Source: Nocardia beijingensis NBRC 16342 (lineage in GTDB: Bacteria; Actinomycetota; Actinomycetes; Mycobacteriales; Mycobacteriaceae). From it: a stretch of DNA of 64,000 bases. Numbering within the stretch: position 1 is the stretch's first letter; each line of letters begins with the position of its first letter. Made by a program: the position numbers and the translations under genes. The stretch spans positions 1 through 64,000 of the forward strand of contig NZ_BDBC01000002.1 in assembly GCF_001612785.1 (NCBI RefSeq), given 5' to 3'. This document shows, piece after piece, positions 16,402 to 24,562 of the stretch. The notes beneath the pieces were generated by a model. The model had not been told where the DNA came from, made no database searches, and was given only the letters and a program-made list of their open reading frames with translations.

Positions 16402-17195
16402 CGGGGCCGCTGTCGGTCGCCCCCGCGCCCGTCGCCGGGCACGGCCTGCTGACCGGACGTTCGGCCGTGATCACCGCGGCGGCCGGCACGGGCATCGGCT
16501 CGGCCACCGCGCGCAGGCTGCTGGCCGAGGGCGCGGACGTGGTGGTCTCCGACTGGCACGAGCGGCGTCTGGCGGAGACCGCGACCGAGCTGGCCGCCGA
16601 GTTCCCCGACCGGCGGGTCGCGTCCATCCCGTGCGACGTGCAGAGCACCGAACAGGTGAACGCGCTGGTGCGCGGGGCCGCCGAGGCCATCGGCCGGATC
16701 GACATCATGGTCAACAACGCCGGGCTCGGCGGAGAGACGCCCGTGGTCGACATGACCGACGAGCAGTGGGACCGCGTCCTCGACATCACCCTCAACGGCA
16801 CCTTCCGCTGCACCAGGGCCGCGCTCGGCTATTTCCGCGACGCGGGCCACGGCGGGGTGATCGTGAACAACGCCAGCGTGCTCGGCTGGCGCGCGCAGTA
16901 CGGCCAGGCGCACTACGCGGCGGCGAAGGCGGGCGTCATGGCGTTGACCAGGTGCAGCGCGATCGAGGCCGCCGAACTCGGCGTCCGGATCAACGCGGTG
17001 GCCCCGAGCATCGCCAGACACGCGTTCCTGGACAAGGTCAGCTCGACCGAACTGCTCGACCGGCTGTCGGAGCGCGAGGCGTTCGGCCGCGCGGCCGAAC
17101 CGTGGGAGGTCGCCGCGACGATCGCGATGCTGGCCAGCGACTACACCACCTACCTGACCGGCGAGGTGGTCTCGATCAGCAGCCAACGCGCCTGA
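16398..17195 (+). CDS. ipdF: SDR-family dehydrogenase IpdF
   Basis: 265 aa from GTG 16398, coupled to fadE30 (GTGA). It is a classical short-chain dehydrogenase: a Rossmann glycine region with an unusual 'TAAAGTGIGSATARRLLAEG' (residues about 24-43), 'NNAGLGGETPV' (the NNAG motif), and the catalytic triad with Ser in 'NNASVLGW' and 'YAAAKAG' (YxxxK). M. tuberculosis IpdF (Rv3559c) oxidises the 5-hydroxyl of 5-OH-HIP-type CoA thioesters, linking the 5-hydroxy branch to the main pathway. Gene order (fadE30-ipdF, then kstR2) supports the call. Confidence 0.88.
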   Translation: MTGPLSVAPAPVAGHGLLTGRSAVITAAAGTGIGSATARRLLAEGADVVVSDWHERRLAETATELAAEFPDRRVASIPCDVQSTEQVNALVRGAAEAIGRIDIMVNNAGLGGETPVVDMTDEQWDRVLDITLNGTFRCTRAALGYFRDAGHGGVIVNNASVLGWRAQYGQAHYAAAKAGVMALTRCSAIEAAELGVRINAVAPSIARHAFLDKVSSTELLDRLSEREAFGRAAEPWEVAATIAMLASDYTTYLTGEVVSISSQRA

Positions 17196-17200
17196 GCCGG

Positions 17201-17230
17201 GCTCGTCCGCTCCGCGCGGGGCGGACGAGC
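17201..17230 (+). terminator. Hairpin after fadE30-ipdF
   Basis: GCTCGTCCGC (17201-17210) pairs perfectly with 17221-17230 around a 10-base loop, 5 bp after the ipdF stop. There is no T tract, as is common in high-GC actinobacteria. Confidence 0.6.
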
Positions 17231-17420
17231 ACCCCGGCGACCACTGAGCAGCCGTTCGTACGCCCCGCCCGGCGCGATGTTCCGCGCCGTAGTGCGATCG
17301 CCTTCTCGCATCATGCCCGCCGCGTGAAATGGGCGGCTGATCAGGTAGAAAAGGCCGAGCCGGAGCACACCGCGGTGTGCCATGCTGGATGAGATCGGAT
17401 CGGCGCTCTTCAAGGGGGCG

Positions 17421-18155
17421 ATGGCTATGGGCCGCGATCGCCCACCTGCCCGCGAACAACTGGAACTCGATGTGGTGCGCGAAGTCGTACTGGCCAGGCG
17501 ACGGCTCGACAGCCTCGTCCTCTCCGCCCTCGCTCTCGGCGCGGAACTCATCGAGCACACCTCCGCGAGCGCGGTCGCCATGGCCGCCACGCGGATTCTC
17601 GAGCAGCACGCCGTCGACGAGGGCGAGGTCGCCCGCGACCCGCGCGGCGCGCTGCGGGCCGATCTGGCGCGCGATCGCGAGCGCGCCCGCCGCCTCGGCC
17701 TCAGCGCCGACAGCACGGAGAGCGAACAGGAGCAGCGCAGGCAGCGTCAGACGGCGCTGCTGTGCGAGGTGCGCGCCGATCTGCTGGCGGTGGTCGCGAA
17801 ATGCCGGAAGTTCCGCTTCGACCAGGTGACCTTCGCCGACGAGATTGCGCAGGGCCTGTGCGCGGCCACCGACAAACTGGTGATCGGGGCCGATATGGAC
17901 ACCTACCACGCCTGGCAGCGCGGCATGGTGCTCAAACTGAGCGAGGAGCCGGTGCGCGGCGGCCCGCCGCGGGTGATGGCCACGGTGGACGCCGGTCCCG
18001 ACCGGGGCCAGCTCACCGTGGAGTGGGACAGCTGCGAACGACGTCTCGCGCTCGTCGCCAGGATGGCGCGGGCGGGCGTGTCCCCCGTGATCATCTGCGA
18101 TCGGCTGCTCGCCGACCTGTCGGTCTCCTCGCCGCTGCGCTATTCGGCGCGATGA
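17421..18155 (+). CDS. Unknown cytoplasmic protein in the Rv3558 position
   Basis: 244 aa from ATG 17421, chosen because AAGGGGG lies 6 bases upstream; an earlier ATG at 17382 has no such site. I do not recognise a family. The protein is mostly charged and helical, with an Arg/Glu/Gln-rich segment around residues 85-120, and ends with more compact beta/helix sequence ('PRVMATVDAGPDRGQLTVEWD...ISPVIICDRLL'-like). There is no signal peptide or membrane helix. It occupies the place between ipdF and kstR2 where M. tuberculosis has PPE64, with the same direction as both neighbours. No KstR2-type box was seen directly upstream, so a steroid role is only a guess from location. Confidence 0.6.
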   Translation: MAMGRDRPPAREQLELDVVREVVLARRRLDSLVLSALALGAELIEHTSASAVAMAATRILEQHAVDEGEVARDPRGALRADLARDRERARRLGLSADSTESEQEQRRQRQTALLCEVRADLLAVVAKCRKFRFDQVTFADEIAQGLCAATDKLVIGADMDTYHAWQRGMVLKLSEEPVRGGPPRVMATVDAGPDRGQLTVEWDSCERRLALVARMARAGVSPVIICDRLLADLSVSSPLRYSAR

Positions 18156-18172
18156 CCGGGGCCCCTCGACCA

Positions 18173-18186
18173 AGCAAATGCTTGGT
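18173..18186 (+). promoter_or_regulatory. kstR2: KstR2-type operator and -10 element upstream of kstR2
   Basis: AGCAAATGCTTGGT matches the KstR2 consensus at all but one defined position and is embedded in a longer symmetric ACCAAG-N6-CTTGGT. A near-perfect -10 TATGAT (18189-18194) follows, and the GTG start is 6 bases later, so binding would block an autoregulated, leaderless promoter. Confidence 0.78.
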
Positions 18187-18200
18187 TGTATGATGGCCGT

Positions 18201-18809
18201 GTGCCCGCACCAGACGCCTCTAAATCAGCACGGCGCAGCGAGTTGCTCGCCTTGGCGGCCGAATTGTTCGCCGAGCGGGGATTGCGCGCCACCACAGTGC
18301 GCGACATCGCCGACGCGGCCGGGATCCTCTCCGGGAGCCTCTATCACCACTTCGACTCCAAGGAGTCGATGGTGGACGAGATCCTGCGCGGGTTCTTGGA
18401 CGAGCTGTTCGGCCGCTATCGGGAGATCGTGGCCTCCGGTCTGAGTTCGCGAGACACCTTGGAAGCCTTGGTGCTCGCGTCCTACGAGTCGTTCGACCGC
18501 TGGCACGCGGCGGTGGCGATCTACCAGGCCGAGGCGAAGCGACTGCGCGACTCGGAGCGCTTCACCTACATCGCCGCGTACAACCGCGAATTCCGCGAGC
18601 TGTGGCACCGGGTGCTGACCAACGGCGTCCAGGACGGCAGTTTCCGGCCGGAGCTGGATGTCGAACTGGCCTACCGGTTCCTGCGTGACACGGTGTGGGT
18701 CGCGGTGCGCTGGTATCGCCCCGGCGGCCCGGTCACCGTCGAGAACCTCGCGAAGCAGTACCTGACCATCGTGCTCGACGGGCTCACCGCCGACGCGCGC
18801 ACCACGTAG
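18201..18809 (+). CDS. kstR2: TetR-family repressor KstR2
   Basis: 202 aa from GTG 18201, chosen because it lies 6 bases after a TATGAT -10 element. The HTH is 'SELLALAAELFAERGLRATTVRDIADAAGILSGSLYHHFDSKESMV' (residues about 12-57). The ligand domain includes 'YQAEAKRLRDSERFTYIAAYNREFRELW' and 'DTVWVAVRWYRPGGPVTVENLAKQYL', close to the known KstR2 pattern. KstR2 represses the HIP (ring C/D) regulon and is released by HIP-CoA. Co-transcription with fadA6 and three matching palindromes in this window support the name. Confidence 0.9.
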   Translation: MPAPDASKSARRSELLALAAELFAERGLRATTVRDIADAAGILSGSLYHHFDSKESMVDEILRGFLDELFGRYREIVASGLSSRDTLEALVLASYESFDRWHAAVAIYQAEAKRLRDSERFTYIAAYNREFRELWHRVLTNGVQDGSFRPELDVELAYRFLRDTVWVAVRWYRPGGPVTVENLAKQYLTIVLDGLTADARTT

Positions 18810-18819
18810 GAGTCCTTAC

Positions 18820-20013
18820 ATGTCAGCACCTTCCGCGTCCCGTCGTCCGTATGCCCCGCTGCGGGACGCCTACGTGATCGATGCGGTACGCACCCCGGTC
18901 GGCAAGCGCGGCGGCGCGCTGGCGGGCGTGCACCCGGCCGATCTGGGTGCGGCCGCGCTGCGCGGCCTGTTGGACCGCAACCCGATCGACCCGGGAAACG
19001 TGGACGACGTCATCGTCGGGTGCGTCGACAACGTCGGCCCGCAGGCGGGCAACATCGGCCGCACCATGTGGCTGGCCGCAGGCTATCCCGAAGAGGTTCC
19101 CGGCGTCACGGTGGACCGGCAGTGCGGATCCAGCCAGCAGGCCATCAATTTCGGCGCCCAAGCCATCATGAGCGGCACCGCCGAGGTGATCGTCGCGGGC
19201 GGCGTGCAGAACATGAGCGCCATCCCGATCTCCGCGGCCATGCTCGCGGGCAAGGAGTACGGCTTCGACTCGCCGTTCGTCGGATCGCAGGGCTGGGACC
19301 ACCGCTACGGCACCGGCGAGGTGTCGCAGTTCCGCGGCGCGCAGCTGATCGCCGAGAAGTGGGACATCAGCCGTGAGGACATGGAGCGCTGGGCGCTGCG
19401 CAGCCACGAGCGGGCCCGCGACGCGATCAAGAACGGCCGCTTCGACAAGGAGATCGTGCCCGTCGGCGACTTCTGGATCGACCAGGGACCGCGCGAGACG
19501 AGCCTGGAGAAGATGGCTTCGCTGCCCGCCTTGGCCGACGGCAGCCCGCTGACCGCCGCGGTCGCCAGCCAGATCTCCGACGGCGCCAGCGCCACTCTGC
19601 TCGCTTCGGACTGGGCGGTGCGGGAGTACGGGTTGACGCCGCGAGCGCGCATCCACCACGTGAGCGCGCGGGGCGCTGACCCGATCTACATGCTCAGCGC
19701 GCCGATCCCGGCGACCAAGTGGGCGCTGGAGAAGACCGGGCTCACCATCGACGACATCGACGTGGTCGAGATCAACGAGGCGTTCGCGCCGGTGGTGCTG
19801 GCCTGGCTGAAGGAGACCGGAGCCGACCCCGAGAAGGTCAACGTCAACGGCGGCGCCATCGCGCTGGGCCACCCGCTCGGCGCGACCGGCGCGAAGCTCT
19901 TCGCGACACTGCTCAACGAACTGGAGCGGATCGAAGGCCGCTACGGCCTGCTCACCATCTGCGAGGGCGGCGGCACCGCCAACGTGACCATCATCGAGCG
20001 TCTGCCGCACTGA
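18820..20013 (+). CDS. fadA6: Thiolase FadA6
   Basis: 397 aa, ATG 18820, 10 bp after kstR2. Thiolase catalytic residues are intact: nucleophile Cys102 in 'VDRQCGSSQQA', His351 in '[14 protein letters not shown]', Cys381 in 'ICEGGGTANV', plus the 'NEAFAPV' motif. It would cleave a 3-oxoacyl-CoA with CoA. In M. tuberculosis FadA6 (Rv3556c) acts in the late KstR2 pathway on ring-C-opened intermediates. Operon position directly after kstR2 is conserved, but the Rv3554 (fdxB) and Rv3555c homologues that follow in M. tuberculosis are not found here; the next gene faces the other way. Confidence 0.9.
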   Translation: MSAPSASRRPYAPLRDAYVIDAVRTPVGKRGGALAGVHPADLGAAALRGLLDRNPIDPGNVDDVIVGCVDNVGPQAGNIGRTMWLAAGYPEEVPGVTVDRQCGSSQQAINFGAQAIMSGTAEVIVAGGVQNMSAIPISAAMLAGKEYGFDSPFVGSQGWDHRYGTGEVSQFRGAQLIAEKWDISREDMERWALRSHERARDAIKNGRFDKEIVPVGDFWIDQGPRETSLEKMASLPALADGSPLTAAVASQISDGASATLLASDWAVREYGLTPRARIHHVSARGADPIYMLSAPIPATKWALEKTGLTIDDIDVVEINEAFAPVVLAWLKETGADPEKVNVNGGAIALGHPLGATGAKLFATLLNELERIEGRYGLLTICEGGGTANVTIIERLPH

Positions 20014-20124
20014 CCGGCGTGGACGAACGGCGCGCCGGCGAGTCCGGCGTGCCGTTCGCGCATCGGAAGCTGACTACCCCTGCTGATGCCGATCCGGCCC
20101 CGCGCACTATCTGAACCTGCGATC

Positions 20125-20180
20125 CGAGTGGCACATGGCTGCGGCGAACCGCGAGTAGGCCCTCCGTCATGTGCCACTCG
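20125..20180. repeat. Long-loop inverted repeat between fadA6 and the PEBP gene
   Basis: CGAGTGGCACATG (20125-20137) pairs perfectly with CATGTGCCACTCG (20168-20180) around a 30-base loop, in the space between two convergent genes. It may be a bidirectional terminator; the loop is longer than usual for one. Confidence 0.55.
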
Positions 20181-20227
20181 ACGAGGCGTCAGGCGGGGCC
20201 GGATCCTCGGGCTGGCGGGTGATCCAG

Positions 20228-20689
20228 CTAGTCGACGGTGTAGGTGCCGATGAGCTGGCCGTCTCCGATGCTCGCGTCGACGATCGCGGACCTCGCGTCG
20301 TCGGCTGATGTTCGCGCGTCCACCTTTACGGGACGCGAGAGCGCGTAGACGATGAATCGGTAATGGTGGACGCCGGTGCCCGCGGGTGGGCACGGTCCGA
20401 AGTATTCGGCGCGCTCAGCGCTGTTCAGGCTGACCACCCCGCCCGCGGGTGTCTGTCCCTCCGCGCTGGACGTGGTCGTCGGTGGAATGTTGCTGACCAT
20501 CCAATGGGTGAACAGGCCGCTCGGGGCGTCCGGGTCGTCCACGATCAGCGCCAGCGTGGCGGCTTCCGGTGGAGTGGTCCAGCTCAGCGGCGGCGGTTCG
20601 TTCCTGCCTTTGCAGGTGTAGACCACCGGGATCGGGTCGCCATGATCGAAAGCGCTACTGCGTACGGAGATCTCGTTCGTCGCGGGCAT
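20228..20689 (-). CDS. YbhB/YbcL-family (PEBP, Raf-kinase-inhibitor-like) protein
   Basis: 153 aa from ATG 20689. PEBP signatures are present: 'NEPPPLSWTTPPEAATLALI', 'DDPDAPSGLFTHWMVSNIP' (residues about 45-63) and 'YFGPCPPAGTGVHHYRFIVYAL' split over residues about 95-116. The family binds anionic ligands such as phosphate or phospholipid headgroups; bacterial roles are mostly unknown. No signal sequence is seen. The gene interrupts the KstR2 cluster and faces fadA6; both sides carry 13-bp inverted repeats, so it looks like an independent insertion. Confidence 0.85.
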   Translation of the reverse strand: MPATNEISVRSSAFDHGDPIPVVYTCKGRNEPPPLSWTTPPEAATLALIVDDPDAPSGLFTHWMVSNIPPTTTSSAEGQTPAGGVVSLNSAERAEYFGPCPPAGTGVHHYRFIVYALSRPVKVDARTSADDARSAIVDASIGDGQLIGTYTVD

Positions 20690-20731
20690 CGCGGCCTCCG
20701 CTCGAGTCGAGGGGTGATGATCGAGTCCGAC

Positions 20732-20784
20732 GGTTCGCCTGTCGCAGGACGGGCCGGCGCAATATGGCGATCGACAGGCGAACC
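20732..20784. repeat. Inverted repeat upstream of the PEBP gene
   Basis: GGTTCGCCTGTCG (20732-20744) pairs perfectly with CGACAGGCGAACC (20772-20784) around a 27-base loop. It lies 43 bp upstream of the PEBP start and 218 bp downstream of ipdC, so it could end the ipdC transcript or regulate the PEBP gene. The rest of the 312-bp spacer (20690-21001) shows nothing convincing. Confidence 0.5.
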
Positions 20785-21001
20785 CCGTTATGTCGTTGTC
20801 AGTCCAGCGTAAGACGACGTTGCGAGACCATCCAGGCAATGAGCAAATCTGCCGTTATCACTGCCGGTCGGCTACGGCCCGTCGCGAAATCGGCTATTTC
20901 ACTGCCCGCGCGGCGGGATATGCGGGCCGTCGTCCCGACGCGTCGGTCATTTCGATTCGAACGGAGAGGGCGGCCCAGGCCGAACCGGCGGCCGCCATCC
21001 C

Positions 21002-22096
21002 TCAGTTCGACCCCGTCCCCGCCGACTGCTCGTGCTCGGAAAGCGCCGCGATCGTCTCGATCCGCTCCACCGCGTCGGTGACGATCCGATCGATCAACTC
21101 CTTGCACGTGGGCAGATCATCGATGATCCCCGTGACCTGTCCCGCCGCGAGAACGCCCGCCTCGGTATTGCCCTCGACCAATCCGGCGCGCAGGAGCATG
21201 GGCGTGTTCGCCGCCATGACGACCTGGGACCAGGTGAGGTCCTTGGCCTTCCGCATGGCCAGGCCGTCGCGGATCATGGTGGACCACTTCATGCCGGTCA
21301 TGCTCTTGAACCGGGCCGCGTTGCCCACCGCCGCGGTGAGGCCGCGCCAGCGGCCCGAATGCTCCAGCCGCTGTACCAGTTCGGTGTTCAGCACGCGATG
21401 CGGCATGCCGTCGACCTTGAGCGACACCACCGTGTCCTGAAGCTGTCGCCGCAGGTACTCCTGCTTGACCGCATCGGGGACGGTGCTCTCCTGGGTGAGC
21501 AGGAACCGGGTGCCCATCGCGACACCCGCCGCGCCGTAGGCCAGGGCCGCGGCCAGGCCGCGCCCGTCGAAGAACCCGCCGGCCGCGACCACGGGGATGT
21601 CCACCGCGTCCAGCACCGAGGGCAGCAGCAGGGTGGTGGCGACCGGGCCGGTGTGCCCGCCGCCCTCGCCGCCCTGCACGATCACCGCGTCCGCGCCCCA
21701 CGAGGCGACTTTGACCGCGTGCTTGGCCGCGCCGATCGACGGAATGACGACCACTCCGGCGTCTTTCAGCTTCGCGATCAGATCCTGCTTCGGTGCGAGC
21801 GCGAACGACGCGACCGCCACCTTCTCCCGGATCAGCAGATCGATCCGCTCGGGCGCGTCCGCGGCATCGGCCCGGATGTTCACGCCGAACGGTTTCGCGG
21901 TGTGTGCCTTGGTCTTCGCGATGGCCGCCTCGAGTTCGGCGAAGGTCATGGTGGCCGAGGCGAGGATGCCGAGCCCACCGGCTTCGGCGGTGGCCGACAC
22001 CAGGCTCGGTCCAGCGACCCAGCCCATGCCGGTCTGCACGATCGGGTGTTCGATGCCGACCAGATCGGTCAACGGCGTACGCAAGCGCGGGCTCAT
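21002..22096 (-). CDS. ipdC: FMN-dependent oxidoreductase IpdC (nitronate monooxygenase family)
   Basis: 364 aa from ATG 22096, overlapping the ipdB stop (ATGA). It is a TIM-barrel flavoprotein of the 2-nitropropane dioxygenase/enoyl-reductase group: 'GIEHPIVQTGMGWVAGPSLV' at the N-terminus, 'VIVQGGEGGGHTGPV' phosphate loop (residues about 135-149), and 'VVAAGGFFDGRGLAAALAYGA' with 'GVAMGTRFLLTQES'. IpdC (Rv3553) is a flavin-dependent enzyme that oxidises the 5-hydroxy-indanone CoA ester before ring opening. It is last in echA20-ipdA-ipdB-ipdC, the conserved order. Confidence 0.9.
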   Translation of the reverse strand: MSPRLRTPLTDLVGIEHPIVQTGMGWVAGPSLVSATAEAGGLGILASATMTFAELEAAIAKTKAHTAKPFGVNIRADAADAPERIDLLIREKVAVASFALAPKQDLIAKLKDAGVVVIPSIGAAKHAVKVASWGADAVIVQGGEGGGHTGPVATTLLLPSVLDAVDIPVVAAGGFFDGRGLAAALAYGAAGVAMGTRFLLTQESTVPDAVKQEYLRRQLQDTVVSLKVDGMPHRVLNTELVQRLEHSGRWRGLTAAVGNAARFKSMTGMKWSTMIRDGLAMRKAKDLTWSQVVMAANTPMLLRAGLVEGNTEAGVLAAGQVTGIIDDLPTCKELIDRIVTDAVERIETIAALSEHEQSAGTGSN

Positions 22097-22851
22097 GACG
22101 GGACCTCGGTTTCGCGAATCTTCTTGGGATCGAGCACCTCCCGGATCAACCGCAGCTCCTCGGCCGTCGGCTGCCGCGTCTCGGCCGCCTCGGCGAGCCC
22201 GGCGATCTCGAAGGAGGTGTTCTCCGCGACCTCCTCGGCGGTGACGCCGGGATGGAGGCTGCGGGCGCGCATGGTGTGATCGGGGCCTTCGAAATCGAAA
22301 ACACCCAGATTGGTCACCACCCGGTGCAGGTGGTGGAAGCGGTAGGCGGGGTTCGCGGCGTCGACCTTGTCGTATCCCACCCCCGAGACGATGTCCACCT
22401 GGTCGGTGAACACCCGCTTGGTGTGCCGGGCGACCCAGTAACTGGTGGCGTGGTTGATCGTGTTGCCCGGCGCGCCACGCACACCGAACATCTGCCGGGT
22501 CGGCTGGCGCAACGAGCCGAACGCCGAGAGGTTCTGGTTGCCGAACCGGTCGATCTGGTTGGCGCCCATCACCACATGCCTGCGCCCCGATGCCACCACG
22601 TCGAAGACCTTCCGGAACGGAATCCAGCCTTCGATCGGCGCTTTGCCACCCAGCGGGGGAGTCTCGGCGAACAGCAGCGCCTCGCCGTCGGACAGCAGCA
22701 GATCCGGTTCGGTGGTGAGTTTGGCCAAACGCGCGCCGATGATGGACATCGGCGACATGGGGCTGGCCATGATCTCGCCCGCGCCGCTGAATATGTCCGC
22801 GCAGGCGACGGCGCAGATCTCGGCGCGGGTGACGGTTTCGGTGCTGGTCAT
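22093..22851 (-). CDS. ipdB: COCHEA-CoA hydrolase beta subunit IpdB
   Basis: 252 aa from ATG 22851, overlapping the ipdA stop by one base. It resembles the beta subunit of class I CoA-transferases ('SPMSIIGARLAKLTTEPDLLLSD'-type segment, 'VVMGANQIDRFGNQNLSAFG', 'TDQVDIVSGVGYDKVDAANP'), but IpdAB is known to act as a hydrolase that opens steroid ring C of COCHEA-CoA by a retro-Claisen type cleavage. It is encoded between ipdA and ipdC with overlapping ends, so the two subunits should be made in step. Confidence 0.92.
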   Translation of the reverse strand: MTSTETVTRAEICAVACADIFSGAGEIMASPMSPMSIIGARLAKLTTEPDLLLSDGEALLFAETPPLGGKAPIEGWIPFRKVFDVVASGRRHVVMGANQIDRFGNQNLSAFGSLRQPTRQMFGVRGAPGNTINHATSYWVARHTKRVFTDQVDIVSGVGYDKVDAANPAYRFHHLHRVVTNLGVFDFEGPDHTMRARSLHPGVTAEEVAENTSFEIAGLAEAAETRQPTAEELRLIREVLDPKKIRETEVPS

Positions 22852-23726
22852 CACGCCTCCTCGGCGAATCGGCGGACGGCGGCCTGATACTGCTCCTCGG
22901 AGCCGGCCAGATAGGTGTCGACGAATCGCTGCCACGTTTCCGGCGTCTTCGCGGACTCGACGTAATGCTTCTGGAACTTCTCGTCCCGGCCGTAGTCGTC
23001 GGCGGCCAGGGTGAAGTGCGCGCCGCCGGGGGCTTCGACCACGCCGTCCACCATCATGCGATTGAGCAGAAGTGCCTGAAGCGGAACGGTTTTCACCAGT
23101 TCGTCGGTCTCCACCACGCGCTCGACCGAGACGTAGCGGCGCTGCGCCGCCAGACAGAACAGATCGTCGAAGTAGGGGTCGACGCCGGTGTAGGCGGCGT
23201 TGCCGTGCGCGTCGCCGAGGTTCAGGTGCACCAGTGCCGCGTCGAGATTCAGCGCGGGCATGGCGATCAGAGTCTCCGGCGTGCCGTCCACGGGGTAGGG
23301 CGATTCGACCGTCTTCAGTTCGCCTTCCCAGAAGTTCGGGACGTCGGAGCCGAGCCCGGCGCGGATCGGCAGGAACGGCAGTCGGGCCGCGGCCGCTTCC
23401 AGCCCGCACTTGAGCATGCCCTCGTCCATCTCGCGGGCGACCAGCGCGCCGGAGGTGCGGGCCTTGGCGAACCACGGGTCGTAGAAGGGCGGCGAATCCA
23501 GCGACACGAAGCCGTAGTACGCCTTGCGCACCTTGCCCGCCGAGCACAGCAGCCCGAGGTCGGGCCCGCCGTAGCTCACCACGGTCAGGTCGGTGATGTC
23601 CGAACGCAGAATGGCCCGCACCAGCGCCATCGGCTTGCGCCGCGACCCCCAGCCGCCGATGCCGATGGTCATCCCGCTGCGCAGCTCGCCGACGACCTCG
23701 TCGAGCGACATCCGCTTGTCTCGCAT
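22851..23726 (-). CDS. ipdA: COCHEA-CoA hydrolase alpha subunit IpdA
   Basis: 291 aa from ATG 23726. The CoA-transferase alpha-like fold carries 'LRSGMTIGIGGWGSRRKPMALV' (glycine loop, residues about 16-37), 'VSYGGPDLGLLCSAGKVRK' and 'AALVHLNLGDAHGNAAYTGV'. With IpdB it forms the heterotetrameric hydrolase that opens the last steroid ring. It starts 13 bp after the stop of echA20. Order and lengths match Rv3551-Rv3552. Confidence 0.92.
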   Translation of the reverse strand: MRDKRMSLDEVVGELRSGMTIGIGGWGSRRKPMALVRAILRSDITDLTVVSYGGPDLGLLCSAGKVRKAYYGFVSLDSPPFYDPWFAKARTSGALVAREMDEGMLKCGLEAAAARLPFLPIRAGLGSDVPNFWEGELKTVESPYPVDGTPETLIAMPALNLDAALVHLNLGDAHGNAAYTGVDPYFDDLFCLAAQRRYVSVERVVETDELVKTVPLQALLLNRMMVDGVVEAPGGAHFTLAADDYGRDEKFQKHYVESAKTPETWQRFVDTYLAGSEEQYQAAVRRFAEEA

Positions 23727-23739
23727 GGGTGATTCCTCT

Positions 23740-24504
23740 CTACTGCCCGCTCTTGCGCGCCGCGAGGTCGTCGTCGAACCGGGCGCGGATCTCGTCGGCG
23801 ACGCCGGCGAGGTTGAGTTCGAAGGTGAAGCCCTGCTCGTACCGATAGCTGCGGTGCACGTCCTGCACGTCGATGCCGTTCAGCGCCCGCTTGGCCGCCC
23901 GGATCACCCGCCCGTCCTTGGCGGCGATGTTCTTGGCCAGCTCCAAGGCGGCGGCGTCGAGTTCGGCGCGCGGCACCACCTGGTACACCGAGCCGTAGTG
24001 GTGCAGCTGCTGAGCGGTGATGGTGCTCGCGGTGTAGAACAGCGCGCGCATCAAGTGCTGGGGGACCAGCCGTGCGAGGTGGGTGGCCGCGCCGAGTGCG
24101 CCTCGGTCGACCTCCGGCAGTCCGAAGGTCGCGTCGTCGGAGGCGATCACGACGTCCGCGTTGCCCACCAGGCCGATGCCGCCGCCCAGGCAGAAGCCCT
24201 GCACCACCGCGATCACCGGCACCTGGCACTCGTACACCGCCGCGAACGCCTCGAAGCAGCCGTGGTTGGCGTCGATCAGGGCCTGATGGCCCGGCTTGCT
24301 CTGGATCTCCTTGATGTCCACGCCCGCGTTGAAGCCGCGGTTCTCCGCCCGCAGCACCACCACCTTGGTGTCCGGGTCGCGGCCCGCCGCGCGCACTTCG
24401 TCGGCGATGGCGAACCAGCCGTCGGTAGGGATGGCGTTGACCGGCGGATAGTCGACCGTGACGACGCTGATGCCGGTCGATTCGGAGTGTCGGGTGATCC
24501 CCAT
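23740..24504 (-). CDS. echA20: Ring-D hydrolase EchA20 (crotonase family)
   Basis: 254 aa from ATG 24504, chosen because mycobacterial EchA20 begins at the equivalent residue; an in-frame ATG at 24516 would add four residues. Crotonase motifs: 'VVTVDYPPVNAIPTDGW', the first oxyanion segment 'NRGFNAGVDIKEIQ' and the second 'VVQGFCLGGGIGLVGNADVVI', then 'FGLPEVDRGALGAATHLARL'. EchA20 is known to hydrolyse ring D of HIEC-CoA to give COCHEA-CoA, the IpdAB substrate. It heads the leftward operon and shares a KstR2-type promoter region with the divergent SDR gene. Confidence 0.92.
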   Translation of the reverse strand: MGITRHSESTGISVVTVDYPPVNAIPTDGWFAIADEVRAAGRDPDTKVVVLRAENRGFNAGVDIKEIQSKPGHQALIDANHGCFEAFAAVYECQVPVIAVVQGFCLGGGIGLVGNADVVIASDDATFGLPEVDRGALGAATHLARLVPQHLMRALFYTASTITAQQLHHYGSVYQVVPRAELDAAALELAKNIAAKDGRVIRAAKRALNGIDVQDVHRSYRYEQGFTFELNLAGVADEIRARFDDDLAARKSGQ

Positions 24505-24533
24505 GGCAAGTCCCATCGTGTGCTCATTGGCAA

Positions 24534-24551
24534 AGCAAGCAGTTGCTTGGT
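24534..24551. promoter_or_regulatory. KstR2-type operator between echA20 and SDR genes
   Basis: AGCAAGCAGTTGCTTGGT contains two overlapping near-matches to AnCAAGnnCTTGnT and, as a whole, a CAAG-N6-CTTG symmetry like that at kstR2. A -10-like TAGGTT (24551-24556) precedes the GTG of the SDR gene by 6 bases, the same spacing as at fadE30. Confidence 0.72.
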
Positions 24552-24562
24552 AGGTTAGCACG

